Source: Polynucleobacter sp. JS-JIR-5-A7
Lineage (GTDB): Bacteria > Pseudomonadota > Gammaproteobacteria > Burkholderiales > Burkholderiaceae
Assembly (NCBI RefSeq): GCF_018687935.1
Contig: NZ_CP061308.1
Span: forward strand, 1,358,048-1,422,047
Reading direction: 5' to 3'
DNA length: 64,000 nt
A model generated the notes under the pieces. The model saw nothing but the letters and a program-made list of their open reading frames with translations, was not told where the DNA came from and made no database searches. Every line of letters begins with the position of its first letter. Positions within the stretch are counted from its first letter, which is position 1. A program made the position numbers and the translations under genes. This document shows positions 41,251 to 50,059 of this stretch, in pieces.

Positions 41251-42180
41251 CTATTCAATAATCGTTGTGCGTAACGTAGAAATACCATCGATGGCGCACT
41301 CTACTACGTCACCGGGCTTTAAATAGAGATCTTCTGCATTTTCTTTGCCAACAGCAACACCGCCAGGTGCGCCCGTAGAAAACATGTCCCCTGCTTCAAT
41401 GGGAATAAAGCGCGAGAAGTGCTCCAAAATATCTGAGATCTTCCAAATCTGATCCACTGTATTGACGCGCATCCGCTCTTGTCCATTAACCGAACAGGTC
41501 ATCCACAAGTTATAAACATCGGGAATCTCATCGATCGTGACAATTTCTGGCCCAAGAGGACCAAAGCCTGGAATATTCTTACCTGTCCAAAAACGCGAAC
41601 CAGATGCTACTTCACGTAATTGCAAATCGCGGCAAGTCAAATCATTCAAGATGGTGACACCCGCTACGTAATCCATAGCCTCAGCTTTTTTTGCCCCTAG
41701 GGCTCTTTTGCCAATCACAAAGACTAACTCAGGCTCGTAATCCAAGCGAGTAATTCCCTTTGGGCGCACTACTCTGGCTTCATGACCAGATAAACAGGAA
41801 TTAAGCTTAATAAATGAAGTGGGCTCTTGAGGAATTTCTTTAATCAAGTTAGTGCGCTTGAGCTCTTCTAAGTGTGTGCGATAGTTTTTACCAACACAGA
41901 GAAACTTTTCTGCATCGGTAATCGGGGGTAGGTAAGTAATTGTTTTTGGATTAATGAAAAGGGATGAGTAATCACTTGCAGCAACTACCCAAGACTTAGC
42001 CTGCTCCATCACCTTGCTACCAGCCTGCAAGAAGGCTTTCATATCGCCTGGGAAATCCGCAATTCCTAACTTTTTAGCAACATCGACAAATGGCAGAATT
42101 TGATCGCCAGAGGGATTTGGCAAGCGAGCACCGATTTCAGGATGATTTGAACCAGCGCGAGTAAAGGTAATGAGTCTCAT
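41251..42180 (-). CDS. Fumarylacetoacetate hydrolase-family protein in operon with Bug 7
   Basis: A 309-residue cytosolic FAH-fold enzyme. The N-terminal domain is about 1-85, then FLCVGKNYRTHLEE (93-106). Metal ligands are probably Glu149, Glu151 (DYEPEL) and Asp180 (LNDLTCRDL), and GDMFSTGAPGGVAVG forms the late loop, slightly different from the usual SGTPxGVG. Likely acylpyruvate hydrolase or 2-oxo-acid hydratase activity. It is first in a two-gene operon with a Bug gene and diverges from another Bug gene with about 80 bases between. Confidence 0.87.
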   Translation of the reverse strand: MRLITFTRAGSNHPEIGARLPNPSGDQILPFVDVAKKLGIADFPGDMKAFLQAGSKVMEQAKSWVVAASDYSSLFINPKTITYLPPITDAEKFLCVGKNYRTHLEELKRTNLIKEIPQEPTSFIKLNSCLSGHEARVVRPKGITRLDYEPELVFVIGKRALGAKKAEAMDYVAGVTILNDLTCRDLQLREVASGSRFWTGKNIPGFGPLGPEIVTIDEIPDVYNLWMTCSVNGQERMRVNTVDQIWKISDILEHFSRFIPIEAGDMFSTGAPGGVAVGKENAEDLYLKPGDVVECAIDGISTLRTTIIE

Positions 42181-42262
42181 GTTGTCTTTAAATTAAATTA
42201 TTTAGAAGGGGGTATTAATGGTTAAAGTTGATACCATACTATAAAAATCATCGGAGACAAGC

Positions 42263-43231
42263 ATGAAGATTCAGCAGTGTTTTTGTGGCGTCATTGCCTT
42301 TCTAGCGTTGTACTGTTCAATAGGTATGGCACAAGAATACCCAAATAAACCAATCAAGGTTGTGATTCCTTATGCTCCAGGCGGCCCGTCTGATATTTTC
42401 GGTAGGCTGCTCTTCCAAAAAATTACTGAAAATACTGGTTACACATTCTTTATCGAAAATAAGCCTGGAGCAAGTGCCAACATTGGCATTCAATATGTTG
42501 CCAAGTCCAATCCTGATGGCTACACACTTCTTCTTAGCAGTAGTGCATTTGTGATTAACCCTTCTCTTATTGCAAATTCTGGATATGATGCAAGTCGTGA
42601 CTTTGCGGCAGTTTCATTGCCAGCAAGCTCACCTAATATCATCGTTGTCAATCCCACATTTCCCGCCAAAAATTTCAAGGAATTTTTGGCCTTAATCAAA
42701 CAAAACCCAGGCAAATATGACTATTCATCGCCTGGGGCTGGCACAAGTCCACAACTGACAGCTGAGTTGCTAAAGCTAAAGGCCAATTTGGACATTAAAC
42801 ACATTGCTTATAACGGTGGTGGGCCAGCGCTTCAAGCAGTCTTAAGCAATGATGTACCCATTGGTTTTGCTGTGTTACCGCCAACTGTCCAGCAAATTTC
42901 AGGAGGCAAGGTGCTTGGCTTAGCAGTAACCAGTTCCGCAAGATATCCTTCCCTACCAGATATCCCTACAGTTGCAGAATCTGGACTACCCGAATTTGAA
43001 GGGGAAACCATTCAGTTTTTGATGGCGCCTGCAGGAACCCCAAAATCGATCATTCAAAAACTTCATCAGGAAATTACCAAGGTCCTTGGCAATCAAGAGA
43101 TGCGCAATAAACTATCCGGCATGGGCTTTATTGTCAGCCTCAGAACTCCAGAGCAATCCGAACAAAAGATTAAGCTTGAAGTTGAAAAATGGGCGCAGGT
43201 CATTAAGGCAAATAAAATTCAAGCAGACTAA
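42263..43231 (+). CDS. Bug family solute-binding protein 8
   Basis: TctC/Bug periplasmic binder, 322 residues. Signal peptide ending GMAQ (about 24), ligand loop PYAPGGPSD (36-44), NKPGASANIGIQYVAKSNPDGYTLL, HIAYNGGGP (where most paralogues have HIPYKG), IPTVAESGLP. GGAG before the ATG. It is divergent from the FAH-Bug 7 operon and convergent with Bug 9 (11 bases between stops). Confidence 0.9.
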   Translation: MKIQQCFCGVIAFLALYCSIGMAQEYPNKPIKVVIPYAPGGPSDIFGRLLFQKITENTGYTFFIENKPGASANIGIQYVAKSNPDGYTLLLSSSAFVINPSLIANSGYDASRDFAAVSLPASSPNIIVVNPTFPAKNFKEFLALIKQNPGKYDYSSPGAGTSPQLTAELLKLKANLDIKHIAYNGGGPALQAVLSNDVPIGFAVLPPTVQQISGGKVLGLAVTSSARYPSLPDIPTVAESGLPEFEGETIQFLMAPAGTPKSIIQKLHQEITKVLGNQEMRNKLSGMGFIVSLRTPEQSEQKIKLEVEKWAQVIKANKIQAD

Positions 43232-43242
43232 TGAAAGCATGA

Positions 43243-44217
43243 TTAATTGGCTGTAATTCCTGCAGCCTTCACTACTAACTCATTCTTTTTTAACTCACTA
43301 GCCATAAAGTTTTTAAATTGCTCGGGGGTGCCCCCTATGATCACCGTACCCTCAGCAGAGAATATTTCGACAACTTCTTTATTGGCTAATCCGACATTCA
43401 CCGCTTGATTTAATTGCTGAATAATTTTTTGCCCAGTACCAGCAGGGGCGAGGATTCCATACCAAGTACCAGCATCTACTCCACTTACCCCAGCCTGCAC
43501 GAGGGTTGGAACTTCTGGCAATAGCGCAGATCTATTTTTAGAGCTTACCGCTAGTGCTCTTAGCTTGCCAGACTTAATAAATGGTGCAGATGTGCTCACC
43601 GTATCAAACAAGACATCAATCTCCCCGCCAAGCAAGGCAGTTAATGCAGGATTGGTTCCCTTAAATGGGATATGCGTCATATCTATTTTCGTCGCCATCT
43701 TAAAGGACTCGCCGGCAAGATGCGCTGCGCTGCCATTCCCAAAGGATCCATAATTCATTCTGCCCTTGGCATCCGATCCGGCCCTCAATAAATCAGCAAC
43801 AGAATATATTTTTGAATCTGCATTAACTACCAACACTAAGGGTTGAGCAGATATCAGTATCACTGGCTCAAAACCTTTTACTGGGTCATACGGCAAATTA
43901 GGGTAAGTAAATGGGCTAACCGTTAAGGGCCCAGCTGCACTAAACAATAAGGTGTAGCCATCTGGCGAAGCTTTGGAGACAAAGTCCTGACCGATCGTGC
44001 CACCAGCACCCGCTTTATTCTCAACAAGAACAGGTTGATTCAGGCTTGAGGAAAGTATCTTGGCAATCAGCCTCGCCGTAATATCAGTGCCACCGCCAGG
44101 CGCGTACGGAACCACTAGCTTAATTGGTCTATTGGGGTAGGGTTGAGCCCATGTTGAGCTAATCCCAAGAACCATTAAGGTCAGTAGAAAAACAGAATGC
44201 AGAAATTTTTTCTTCAT
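43243..44217 (-). CDS. Bug family solute-binding protein 9, downstream of tcuAB
   Basis: TctC/Bug periplasmic binder of 324 residues. Signal peptide ending TWAQ (about 25), ligand loop PYAPGGGTD (37-45), NKAGAGGTIGQDFVSKASPDGYTLL, HIPFKGTNP, VPTLVQAGV. It lies 38 bases downstream of tcuB on the same strand, taking the place of the TcuC transporter in the Salmonella tricarballylate operon. It probably binds a tricarboxylate such as tricarballylate, citrate or aconitate (inference from context). No permease gene present. Confidence 0.9.
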   Translation of the reverse strand: MKKKFLHSVFLLTLMVLGISSTWAQPYPNRPIKLVVPYAPGGGTDITARLIAKILSSSLNQPVLVENKAGAGGTIGQDFVSKASPDGYTLLFSAAGPLTVSPFTYPNLPYDPVKGFEPVILISAQPLVLVVNADSKIYSVADLLRAGSDAKGRMNYGSFGNGSAAHLAGESFKMATKIDMTHIPFKGTNPALTALLGGEIDVLFDTVSTSAPFIKSGKLRALAVSSKNRSALLPEVPTLVQAGVSGVDAGTWYGILAPAGTGQKIIQQLNQAVNVGLANKEVVEIFSAEGTVIIGGTPEQFKNFMASELKKNELVVKAAGITAN

Positions 44218-44255
44218 AACAGTTCTCGCCTTCTTTGTGGAGTTAGAAATACATA

Positions 44256-45398
44256 CTAGTCAGAGCCTAACTTCAATGTACTTGGCTGACGTTTCTCAAC
44301 TGCATTTTTTAATAAGGCTGCCATACGATAAATGCCGTGTGCAAATTTTCCATAGGGCATAGTTAAAAATAGGCCCATCACAAACCCCAAATGAATGATC
44401 AGCAAATAAGACATCAAGGCACTTTCTCGAAGTACCAGTAAGAATAGGCCAGATAAGCTAATCAAAAACAGTAGCAAAATAAAAGCTCTGTCCATCGGCT
44501 TTTGGCGTGCATCACCATGAAGGGGATTGCGACGTAGATTTAAAAAGAGTAGTCCAATTGGGCCAATCAAAAGACCCAGTCCGCCAACCGTACCAAGAAT
44601 CACTGGCAGACTATTAAACGCATAAGGAGCATCTAGTTTCAGAACATAGTGGTATAGCGTTGCAACACTAGTAGATGCAAAACAGAGCATGAAGCCATAA
44701 AAGGTAAAGTGGTGAAAACGCTTTCGCCAAAGCGTGAAACCATCATCCTCATTATTACAACCCTCCCCGTGTCCGCCATCCAGGTATTTCATTGTCAAGG
44801 CGTCATGAGCTGATTCACCAATAGCAGCAATTGAAGCACCAGTCTTAGAAATATTGCGCCAGAAGTTATAAAAACCAATCCCTAGCGCAAGTATAGAAAA
44901 GGAAAATACGGCACCAAAGATTAAAACCAATACATTGTGAGGAAAGACGGCATAAAAGTTTCCATCTAAGGTTACGTTTGAATTTTCTCTGAGCGCTGTT
45001 GATAGCCACAAAAAGAAAGCCAAAGCTAAGGAACAGGCAAGCGCAACAATGACACCATTATTTTTATAAAGCCTACCGAATGATTTGGGCCAAGCATATT
45101 CAACATAGGTTTCTTGGCGAACAGCTGCCATAGCCTGCGGGACATTTACGGCAAATTCATTCGGAGGAGCATATTGGCATGAATGCAGGCAAGCACCACA
45201 GTTATGACAAAGATTTGCCAAATAATTAATATCTGCCTTATTAAATTGCAAACGCCTTGTCATAGCGGGAAACACTGCACAGAAACCCTCGCAATACCTA
45301 CAAGCATTACAGATTGTCATGATGCGATCAACTTCACCCTCCTGATCGCTCATGCCAGTTAGCCTGGCCTCCTGAATTAAGTCATTTAACTGTTGCAT
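44256..45398 (-). CDS. tcuB: Tricarballylate utilisation protein TcuB-like electron carrier
   Basis: A 380-residue membrane iron-sulfur and probable haem protein that reoxidises the TcuA flavin. The N-terminus carries two 4Fe-4S motifs: Cys30/33/36/40 and Cys64/67/70/74. It is followed by about six membrane helices with paired His (for example RFHHFTFYGF and LYHYVL). The start overlaps the tcuA end by 13 bases. In Salmonella, TcuA and TcuB convert tricarballylate to cis-aconitate. Specificity may differ here. Confidence 0.88.
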   Translation of the reverse strand: MQQLNDLIQEARLTGMSDQEGEVDRIMTICNACRYCEGFCAVFPAMTRRLQFNKADINYLANLCHNCGACLHSCQYAPPNEFAVNVPQAMAAVRQETYVEYAWPKSFGRLYKNNGVIVALACSLALAFFLWLSTALRENSNVTLDGNFYAVFPHNVLVLIFGAVFSFSILALGIGFYNFWRNISKTGASIAAIGESAHDALTMKYLDGGHGEGCNNEDDGFTLWRKRFHHFTFYGFMLCFASTSVATLYHYVLKLDAPYAFNSLPVILGTVGGLGLLIGPIGLLFLNLRRNPLHGDARQKPMDRAFILLLFLISLSGLFLLVLRESALMSYLLIIHLGFVMGLFLTMPYGKFAHGIYRMAALLKNAVEKRQPSTLKLGSD

Positions 45399-46789
45399 CT
45401 TGATTCATTCCCTGCTGCAAAGGCGGCATTTCTACCAGCTATTCGACCAAAAGCAGTCCCTATGGCCATCCCAATACCAGCCGTGTAACCTTTGCCTAAA
45501 ATATTTCCTGCCATCATTTCTCCAGCCACAAATAAATTGTTGCTGCGAGTGCCATTCAAAAATATCGCGGATGTCTCATCGGTTTTGAGACCAAGATAGG
45601 TAAACGTAACACCGGGTCGCAAAGGGTAACCATAAAATGGGGGCACTTCAATCGTGGTAGCCCAATGTGTTTTTTCAGGGGCTATACCTTCGGTATGGCA
45701 ATTATCTAAAGTCGTATGGTCAAACTCGCCGGGTTTACAAGCCGCGTTAAATTCTTGTACCGTATTTTTTAACACCTCAGCGTCCAAACCAAGCTTAGAA
45801 GCTAACTCATCCAGACTATTAGATTCATTGCCGGAAAATACTGGGGGCATAAAGCGACCAATCGATTTCGAGTCAATAATCGAATAAGCAATTTGATCAG
45901 GCTGTTGGGCTACTAACCTGCCCCAAATTGCATAACGCTTAGGCCAAAAATCTTCACCCTCGTCATAAAAACGCTTGGCATGCTTGTTTACAACGATACC
46001 AAGAGAAACACAATCAATGCGGGTGCAAATACCGCCATCATAAAGTGGCGACCGCGCATCAATTGCTGCCATATGTGCCTGAGTGGGATCTCCAACCTGA
46101 TCCGCGCCAGCGGCAATCATGTGTTTTAGAAGAACCCCTTTATTGAAGGTGGTTCCGCGGATTAAAAAATTATCCGCCGGACTTACGCCATGCTCGTCAA
46201 TGCCCCATGCCTCTCGCTGCCATTCAATATTAGATTCAAAACCTCCTGCAGCAAGTACGCAACTTTTTGCTGCAATTCTTCGACCGTCCTTAAGATGGGC
46301 TGCAACAAATTGTTTATCTGAAAGCTCAATTGAAGTAACCTCAGAGTCATATTGAATATCAATACCAGCCTTTTCAGCGCTTCGGTAGTAGGCGTTTACC
46401 AATGCCTTGCCACCACCCATAAAAAATGCGTTAGTTCTAGATAAGTGCAAAGTACCAGAAAGAGGAGCCTGAAAATGCACTCCATATTTTTGCATCCAAG
46501 TACGACAAGTTGCAGATTCACGAATGGCAATCCTCGCTAGAGGCTCATTGGTTAAGCCACCAGTTACTTTGAGCAAATCCTGCCAATATTCATCTTCAGG
46601 ATAGGATTCCAATAAAACATCTTGAGGCTCTTCATGCATACAACGGATGTTTCGAGTGTGTGAAGAGTTGCCACCACGCCATTCCTTGGGGGCAGACTCA
46701 AGCAATGTCACAGACGCCCCAGACTCTCTTGCCATTAACGCTGCACATAAGGCAGCATTACCTCCGCCAATTACTAGTACGTCGGTCAA
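45386..46789 (-). CDS. tcuA: FAD-dependent tricarballylate dehydrogenase TcuA-like
   Basis: A 467-residue flavoprotein of the fumarate-reductase/TcuA family that oxidises tricarballylate (or a similar carboxylate) to the unsaturated acid. FAD site VIGGGNAALCAA at 5-16, GGNSSHTRNIRCMH near 40, FMGGGKALV and the C-terminal NNLFVAGEMMAGNILGKGYTAGIGMAIG. The start is a TTG at 46787-46789 with AAAAGG at good distance; no ATG serves. It is the first gene of the tcuA-tcuB-Bug 9 group and diverges from the DHDPS-family gene, sharing a 112-base control region that contains an AAAGT-a-ACTTT palindrome (46822-46832). Confidence 0.88.
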   Translation of the reverse strand: MTDVLVIGGGNAALCAALMARESGASVTLLESAPKEWRGGNSSHTRNIRCMHEEPQDVLLESYPEDEYWQDLLKVTGGLTNEPLARIAIRESATCRTWMQKYGVHFQAPLSGTLHLSRTNAFFMGGGKALVNAYYRSAEKAGIDIQYDSEVTSIELSDKQFVAAHLKDGRRIAAKSCVLAAGGFESNIEWQREAWGIDEHGVSPADNFLIRGTTFNKGVLLKHMIAAGADQVGDPTQAHMAAIDARSPLYDGGICTRIDCVSLGIVVNKHAKRFYDEGEDFWPKRYAIWGRLVAQQPDQIAYSIIDSKSIGRFMPPVFSGNESNSLDELASKLGLDAEVLKNTVQEFNAACKPGEFDHTTLDNCHTEGIAPEKTHWATTIEVPPFYGYPLRPGVTFTYLGLKTDETSAIFLNGTRSNNLFVAGEMMAGNILGKGYTAGIGMAIGTAFGRIAGRNAAFAAGNESRCNS

Positions 46790-46901
46790 AATAAACCTTT
46801 TTATTTACTGTTGGTGTACGAAAAGTAACTTTACTATAGAATTTGCTACAACATCATCGAGCCCTAAAAGCACTCTCCTATTTAAAACCTAAAGGTCTGC
46901 A

Positions 46902-47855
46902 ATGCCTGAAAATCAAAAATCCCTTGTGCTTCGCGGCCTTTACCCTGCAACGATTACACCCTTCAAAGCCGACCTGAGCGTAGACTATGAAGCCTTAGCC
47001 CGCCACCTTAAAGAGACCGCTCATACACCTGGGGTCAAGGGGCTTGCAGTAAATGCTGGGCTCGCAGAAATCCTACAACTTTCAGATGATGAGAAAAGGA
47101 AAGTACTGCATTTAGCTCGAGAAATTTTGCTCCCCGGACAAATATTGATTAGCGGAATTGAAGGAAGAGGACCTGCAGCCGTTAAAGATGGTCTTCTAGC
47201 AAAAGAAGCTGGGGCAGATGCACTATTAGTACTCAATCCATTTGATGCGCGCCCATATCGTAGACTGGCTCAAAACCCTGCATCAGCTTATCAATTCTTC
47301 AAAATGTTGGATGAGCAGGTTGATTTGCCAATGATTGTTTTTCAATACCCCGATCCATCTGGCTGCGCTTACTCACTAGAATCTTTGGTCAAAATTTCTA
47401 CCATTCGAAATGTGGTTGCAGTGAAAGCCGCCTGCGGAACAGTGACTCGTTATGTGCAAATTTGGGAAGCATTGCACGACAAACTCACTGTCTTAGCCGC
47501 ACTTGATTCACCTCCACTGCTAGGAATGCTGCTGCATGGCGTTCATGGAGCGTTAATTGGTATCAGCGTTATAGACACGCCAAAGTGGGTTGAGTTAATT
47601 AATGCCGCAATGAATGGCGACGCCGTTAAAGCACAAAAAATTCACCGTGATTTTTGTATTCCAATCATGGATGGAGTCTTTGAAAACCAAGAGCCAAGCT
47701 CTCCCACCAGTGAAGTGGCTTGCGTTAAAGAAGCTTTAGTACAGCTTGGGCAAATTCCTAACTCTCTCGTGAGACCGCCAGCAGTAGATGTCACTGAGAG
47801 TCACCGCGCGCATGTTAAGCGCGGTTTAATTGCTTCCGGCTTATTAAAAGGCTAA
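46902..47855 (+). CDS. Dihydrodipicolinate synthase-family aldolase/lyase
   Basis: A 317-residue TIM-barrel, Schiff-base-forming enzyme of the DapA/NanA family, cytosolic. Catalytic Lys175 in VAVKAACGT and the active Tyr in FQYPDPSG (Tyr149) are present. GLAVNAGLAEILQLSDDEK matches the phosphate/carboxylate site region, with AGLAE in place of the usual GTTGE. It is therefore probably not lysine-pathway DapA but a keto-acid aldolase or hydrolyase. Divergent from tcuA. Its stop overlaps the convergent EamA stop by four bases. Confidence 0.87.
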   Translation: MPENQKSLVLRGLYPATITPFKADLSVDYEALARHLKETAHTPGVKGLAVNAGLAEILQLSDDEKRKVLHLAREILLPGQILISGIEGRGPAAVKDGLLAKEAGADALLVLNPFDARPYRRLAQNPASAYQFFKMLDEQVDLPMIVFQYPDPSGCAYSLESLVKISTIRNVVAVKAACGTVTRYVQIWEALHDKLTVLAALDSPPLLGMLLHGVHGALIGISVIDTPKWVELINAAMNGDAVKAQKIHRDFCIPIMDGVFENQEPSSPTSEVACVKEALVQLGQIPNSLVRPPAVDVTESHRAHVKRGLIASGLLKG

Positions 47856-48772
47856 GCAGCATTTCCTTTTGGGCTGGTGGTTTTAGAGGAAACCCAAATC
47901 CCAGCCACAATCAAGGCAAACGCCAAGCCATGAAATAACTGTGGGGGCTCACCTAACATGGCTGCAGATAAGATGGCAGTAAACAATGGAATAAAGTTTG
48001 CAAAGAAAGCGGCTACGGTAGGACCCGCTCCACTGACACCCATACCCCAGCAACGGTAAGCAATGAGTGAGGGTCCAACGGCGACAAACAGAATCAAAGA
48101 GCCAGTCCATAGATTGAGATCAAGATAAGCATGCCCAGTGGCAATCTCAAAGCCATCAAACAGTCCAGTCCATAGCAAGCCCACCAAAACTTGCGCCATC
48201 AAGAAATCTGCCCAAGGCCATTGACGTTCCGAGCTTGAACCAGGCTTACTAAGCATCCAGCTATAAGTAGCCCATAAGAAGGTAGCTAGCATAATGAAGA
48301 GATCGCCGATAACCAATTGCATCCCCAGCAAGGTGGATGGCTCACCTCTCGTTAATACAATCGCTACCCCAAGTAAAGAAACGATGGCGCCAATCAATTG
48401 CAGTAGATTTGGCTTCACTTGGTAAAACACAGCACCAATAAACAACATCCAAATTGGCATACTGGCACCAATTAAGGTGACATTGATTGCGGTAGAAGTT
48501 TGTAACGCTAGATATAAAAGAACGTTATAGCTACCTACCCCAAAGAGACCTAAGAGCACAAAACGCTTCTTGTTCTGCCATAAATCACTTCCCGGTTTAA
48601 AGACACGCCAACCCAAAGGTAGTAAGAGTAAAGCGGCTAGACCCCAACGCACCGTACTCAAGGTAATCGGCGAAACACTGCCCACCAATAAGCGCCCAGC
48701 TATCGCATTTCCAGCCCATAAGGCTGTCGCGATCAACAGATAAGTAGCAGTAGCAAAGGTCAGTTTAGGCAT
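47852..48772 (-). CDS. EamA/DMT superfamily transporter
   Basis: A 306-residue inner-membrane exporter with ten helices in two EamA repeats (about 8-140 and 155-295). WAGNAIAGRLLVG near residue 20 is typical of the family N-terminus. It overlaps the DHDPS-family gene by four bases at the 3' ends, without a terminator between. Divergent from lldD. Substrate unknown. Confidence 0.87.
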   Translation of the reverse strand: MPKLTFATATYLLIATALWAGNAIAGRLLVGSVSPITLSTVRWGLAALLLLPLGWRVFKPGSDLWQNKKRFVLLGLFGVGSYNVLLYLALQTSTAINVTLIGASMPIWMLFIGAVFYQVKPNLLQLIGAIVSLLGVAIVLTRGEPSTLLGMQLVIGDLFIMLATFLWATYSWMLSKPGSSSERQWPWADFLMAQVLVGLLWTGLFDGFEIATGHAYLDLNLWTGSLILFVAVGPSLIAYRCWGMGVSGAGPTVAAFFANFIPLFTAILSAAMLGEPPQLFHGLAFALIVAGIWVSSKTTSPKGNAA

Positions 48773-48913
48773 GCAATCGTGAGGGATGGATAGCCATTAA
48801 AGGCGCTCTGAATAGGTATACCCTAGCATTGTAGAAACAAATCCTCTGTATTGCTAAGATAGAGCTTAATTAGATAAATGCTAATCCAAAAGAGCAATCA
48901 ATAAGGGTTCACA

Positions 48914-50059
48914 GTGCCAATCATTACCAATATCGAAGACTTACGGGTTCTTCACCAAAAACGTACCCCCAAGATGTTTTATGACTATGCAGATTCAGGG
49001 TCTTGGACAGAGTCTACCTATCGTGCGAATGAATCTGATTTTCAGAAAATCAAATTACGTCAACGTGTCGCAGTCAATATGACCAATCGCACCACCAAAA
49101 CAACGATGGTGGGTGAAGAGGTGGCAATGCCAGTAGCGCTGGCACCCACTGGTTTAACTGGTATGCAACATGCAGATGGCGAAATTCTGGCAGCAAGAGC
49201 TGCTGAAAAGTTTGGTGTGCCCTTCTGCTTGTCAACGATGAGTATCTGCTCGATCGAAGATGTGGCAGAACGTACTACCAAACCCTTTTGGTTTCAGCTT
49301 TACGTCATGAAAGATCGCGGCTTTATTGAGCGCCTCATTGAGCGCGCAAAAGCAGCGAAGTGCTCCGCCCTAGTCTTAACACTCGATTTGCAAATCTTAG
49401 GTCAACGTCATAAAGATTTAAAGAACGGCTTGTCTGCCCCTCCAAAGCTAACGATCGCCAATATGATGAATATGGCCACAAAGCCACGCTGGTGCTTAGG
49501 AATGGCGATGACTCCGCGCAGAACATTCCGCAACATCGTCGGTCACGCTACCGGTGTAGGCAATATGTCTTCACTCTCCTCTTGGACTGCGGAGCAATTC
49601 GATCCAGGTTTGAACTGGGGCGATGTTGAATGGATCAAAAAACTCTGGGGTGGCAAGCTCATCATCAAAGGCATCTTGGATGAAGAAGATGCGCGCCTCG
49701 CAGCAAACTCAGGCGCTGATGCATTGATCGTCTCAAACCATGGCGGTCGCCAACTCGATGGTGCTATTTCAAGTATCCAAGCGCTACCGGGCATTGTGAA
49801 CGCCGTGGGCAAAGATATTGAAGTCTGGATGGATGGTGGCATTCGCTCTGGCCAAGATGTTTTAAAAGCATGGGCATTGGGTGCGCGCGGTACGATGATT
49901 GGGCGCCCCTTTCTCTATGGCCTAGGCGCCATGGGTGAGGCTGGCGTGACTAAATGCCTCGAACTCATCCACAATGAGCTAGATATCACCATGGCATTTA
50001 CAGGTCATCGTGATATTCAGGATGTGACTAAAGACATTTTGTATCCAGGAACTTTCTAA
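48914..50059 (+). CDS. lldD: FMN-dependent alpha-hydroxy-acid dehydrogenase (L-lactate dehydrogenase LldD-like)
   Basis: A 381-residue TIM-barrel flavoenzyme oxidising L-lactate or another 2-hydroxy acid to the keto acid, linked to the respiratory chain at the inner membrane. Motifs: YADSGSWTESTYRAN near 25-39, PVALAPTGLTGM, the active-site SNHGGRQLDGA with catalytic His and Arg, and DGGIRSGQDVLKAWALGA. The GTG start has AAGGG upstream. The CDS following it reads in the same frame directly after the TAA and appears to begin with ATT. Confidence 0.92.
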   Translation: MPIITNIEDLRVLHQKRTPKMFYDYADSGSWTESTYRANESDFQKIKLRQRVAVNMTNRTTKTTMVGEEVAMPVALAPTGLTGMQHADGEILAARAAEKFGVPFCLSTMSICSIEDVAERTTKPFWFQLYVMKDRGFIERLIERAKAAKCSALVLTLDLQILGQRHKDLKNGLSAPPKLTIANMMNMATKPRWCLGMAMTPRRTFRNIVGHATGVGNMSSLSSWTAEQFDPGLNWGDVEWIKKLWGGKLIIKGILDEEDARLAANSGADALIVSNHGGRQLDGAISSIQALPGIVNAVGKDIEVWMDGGIRSGQDVLKAWALGARGTMIGRPFLYGLGAMGEAGVTKCLELIHNELDITMAFTGHRDIQDVTKDILYPGTF

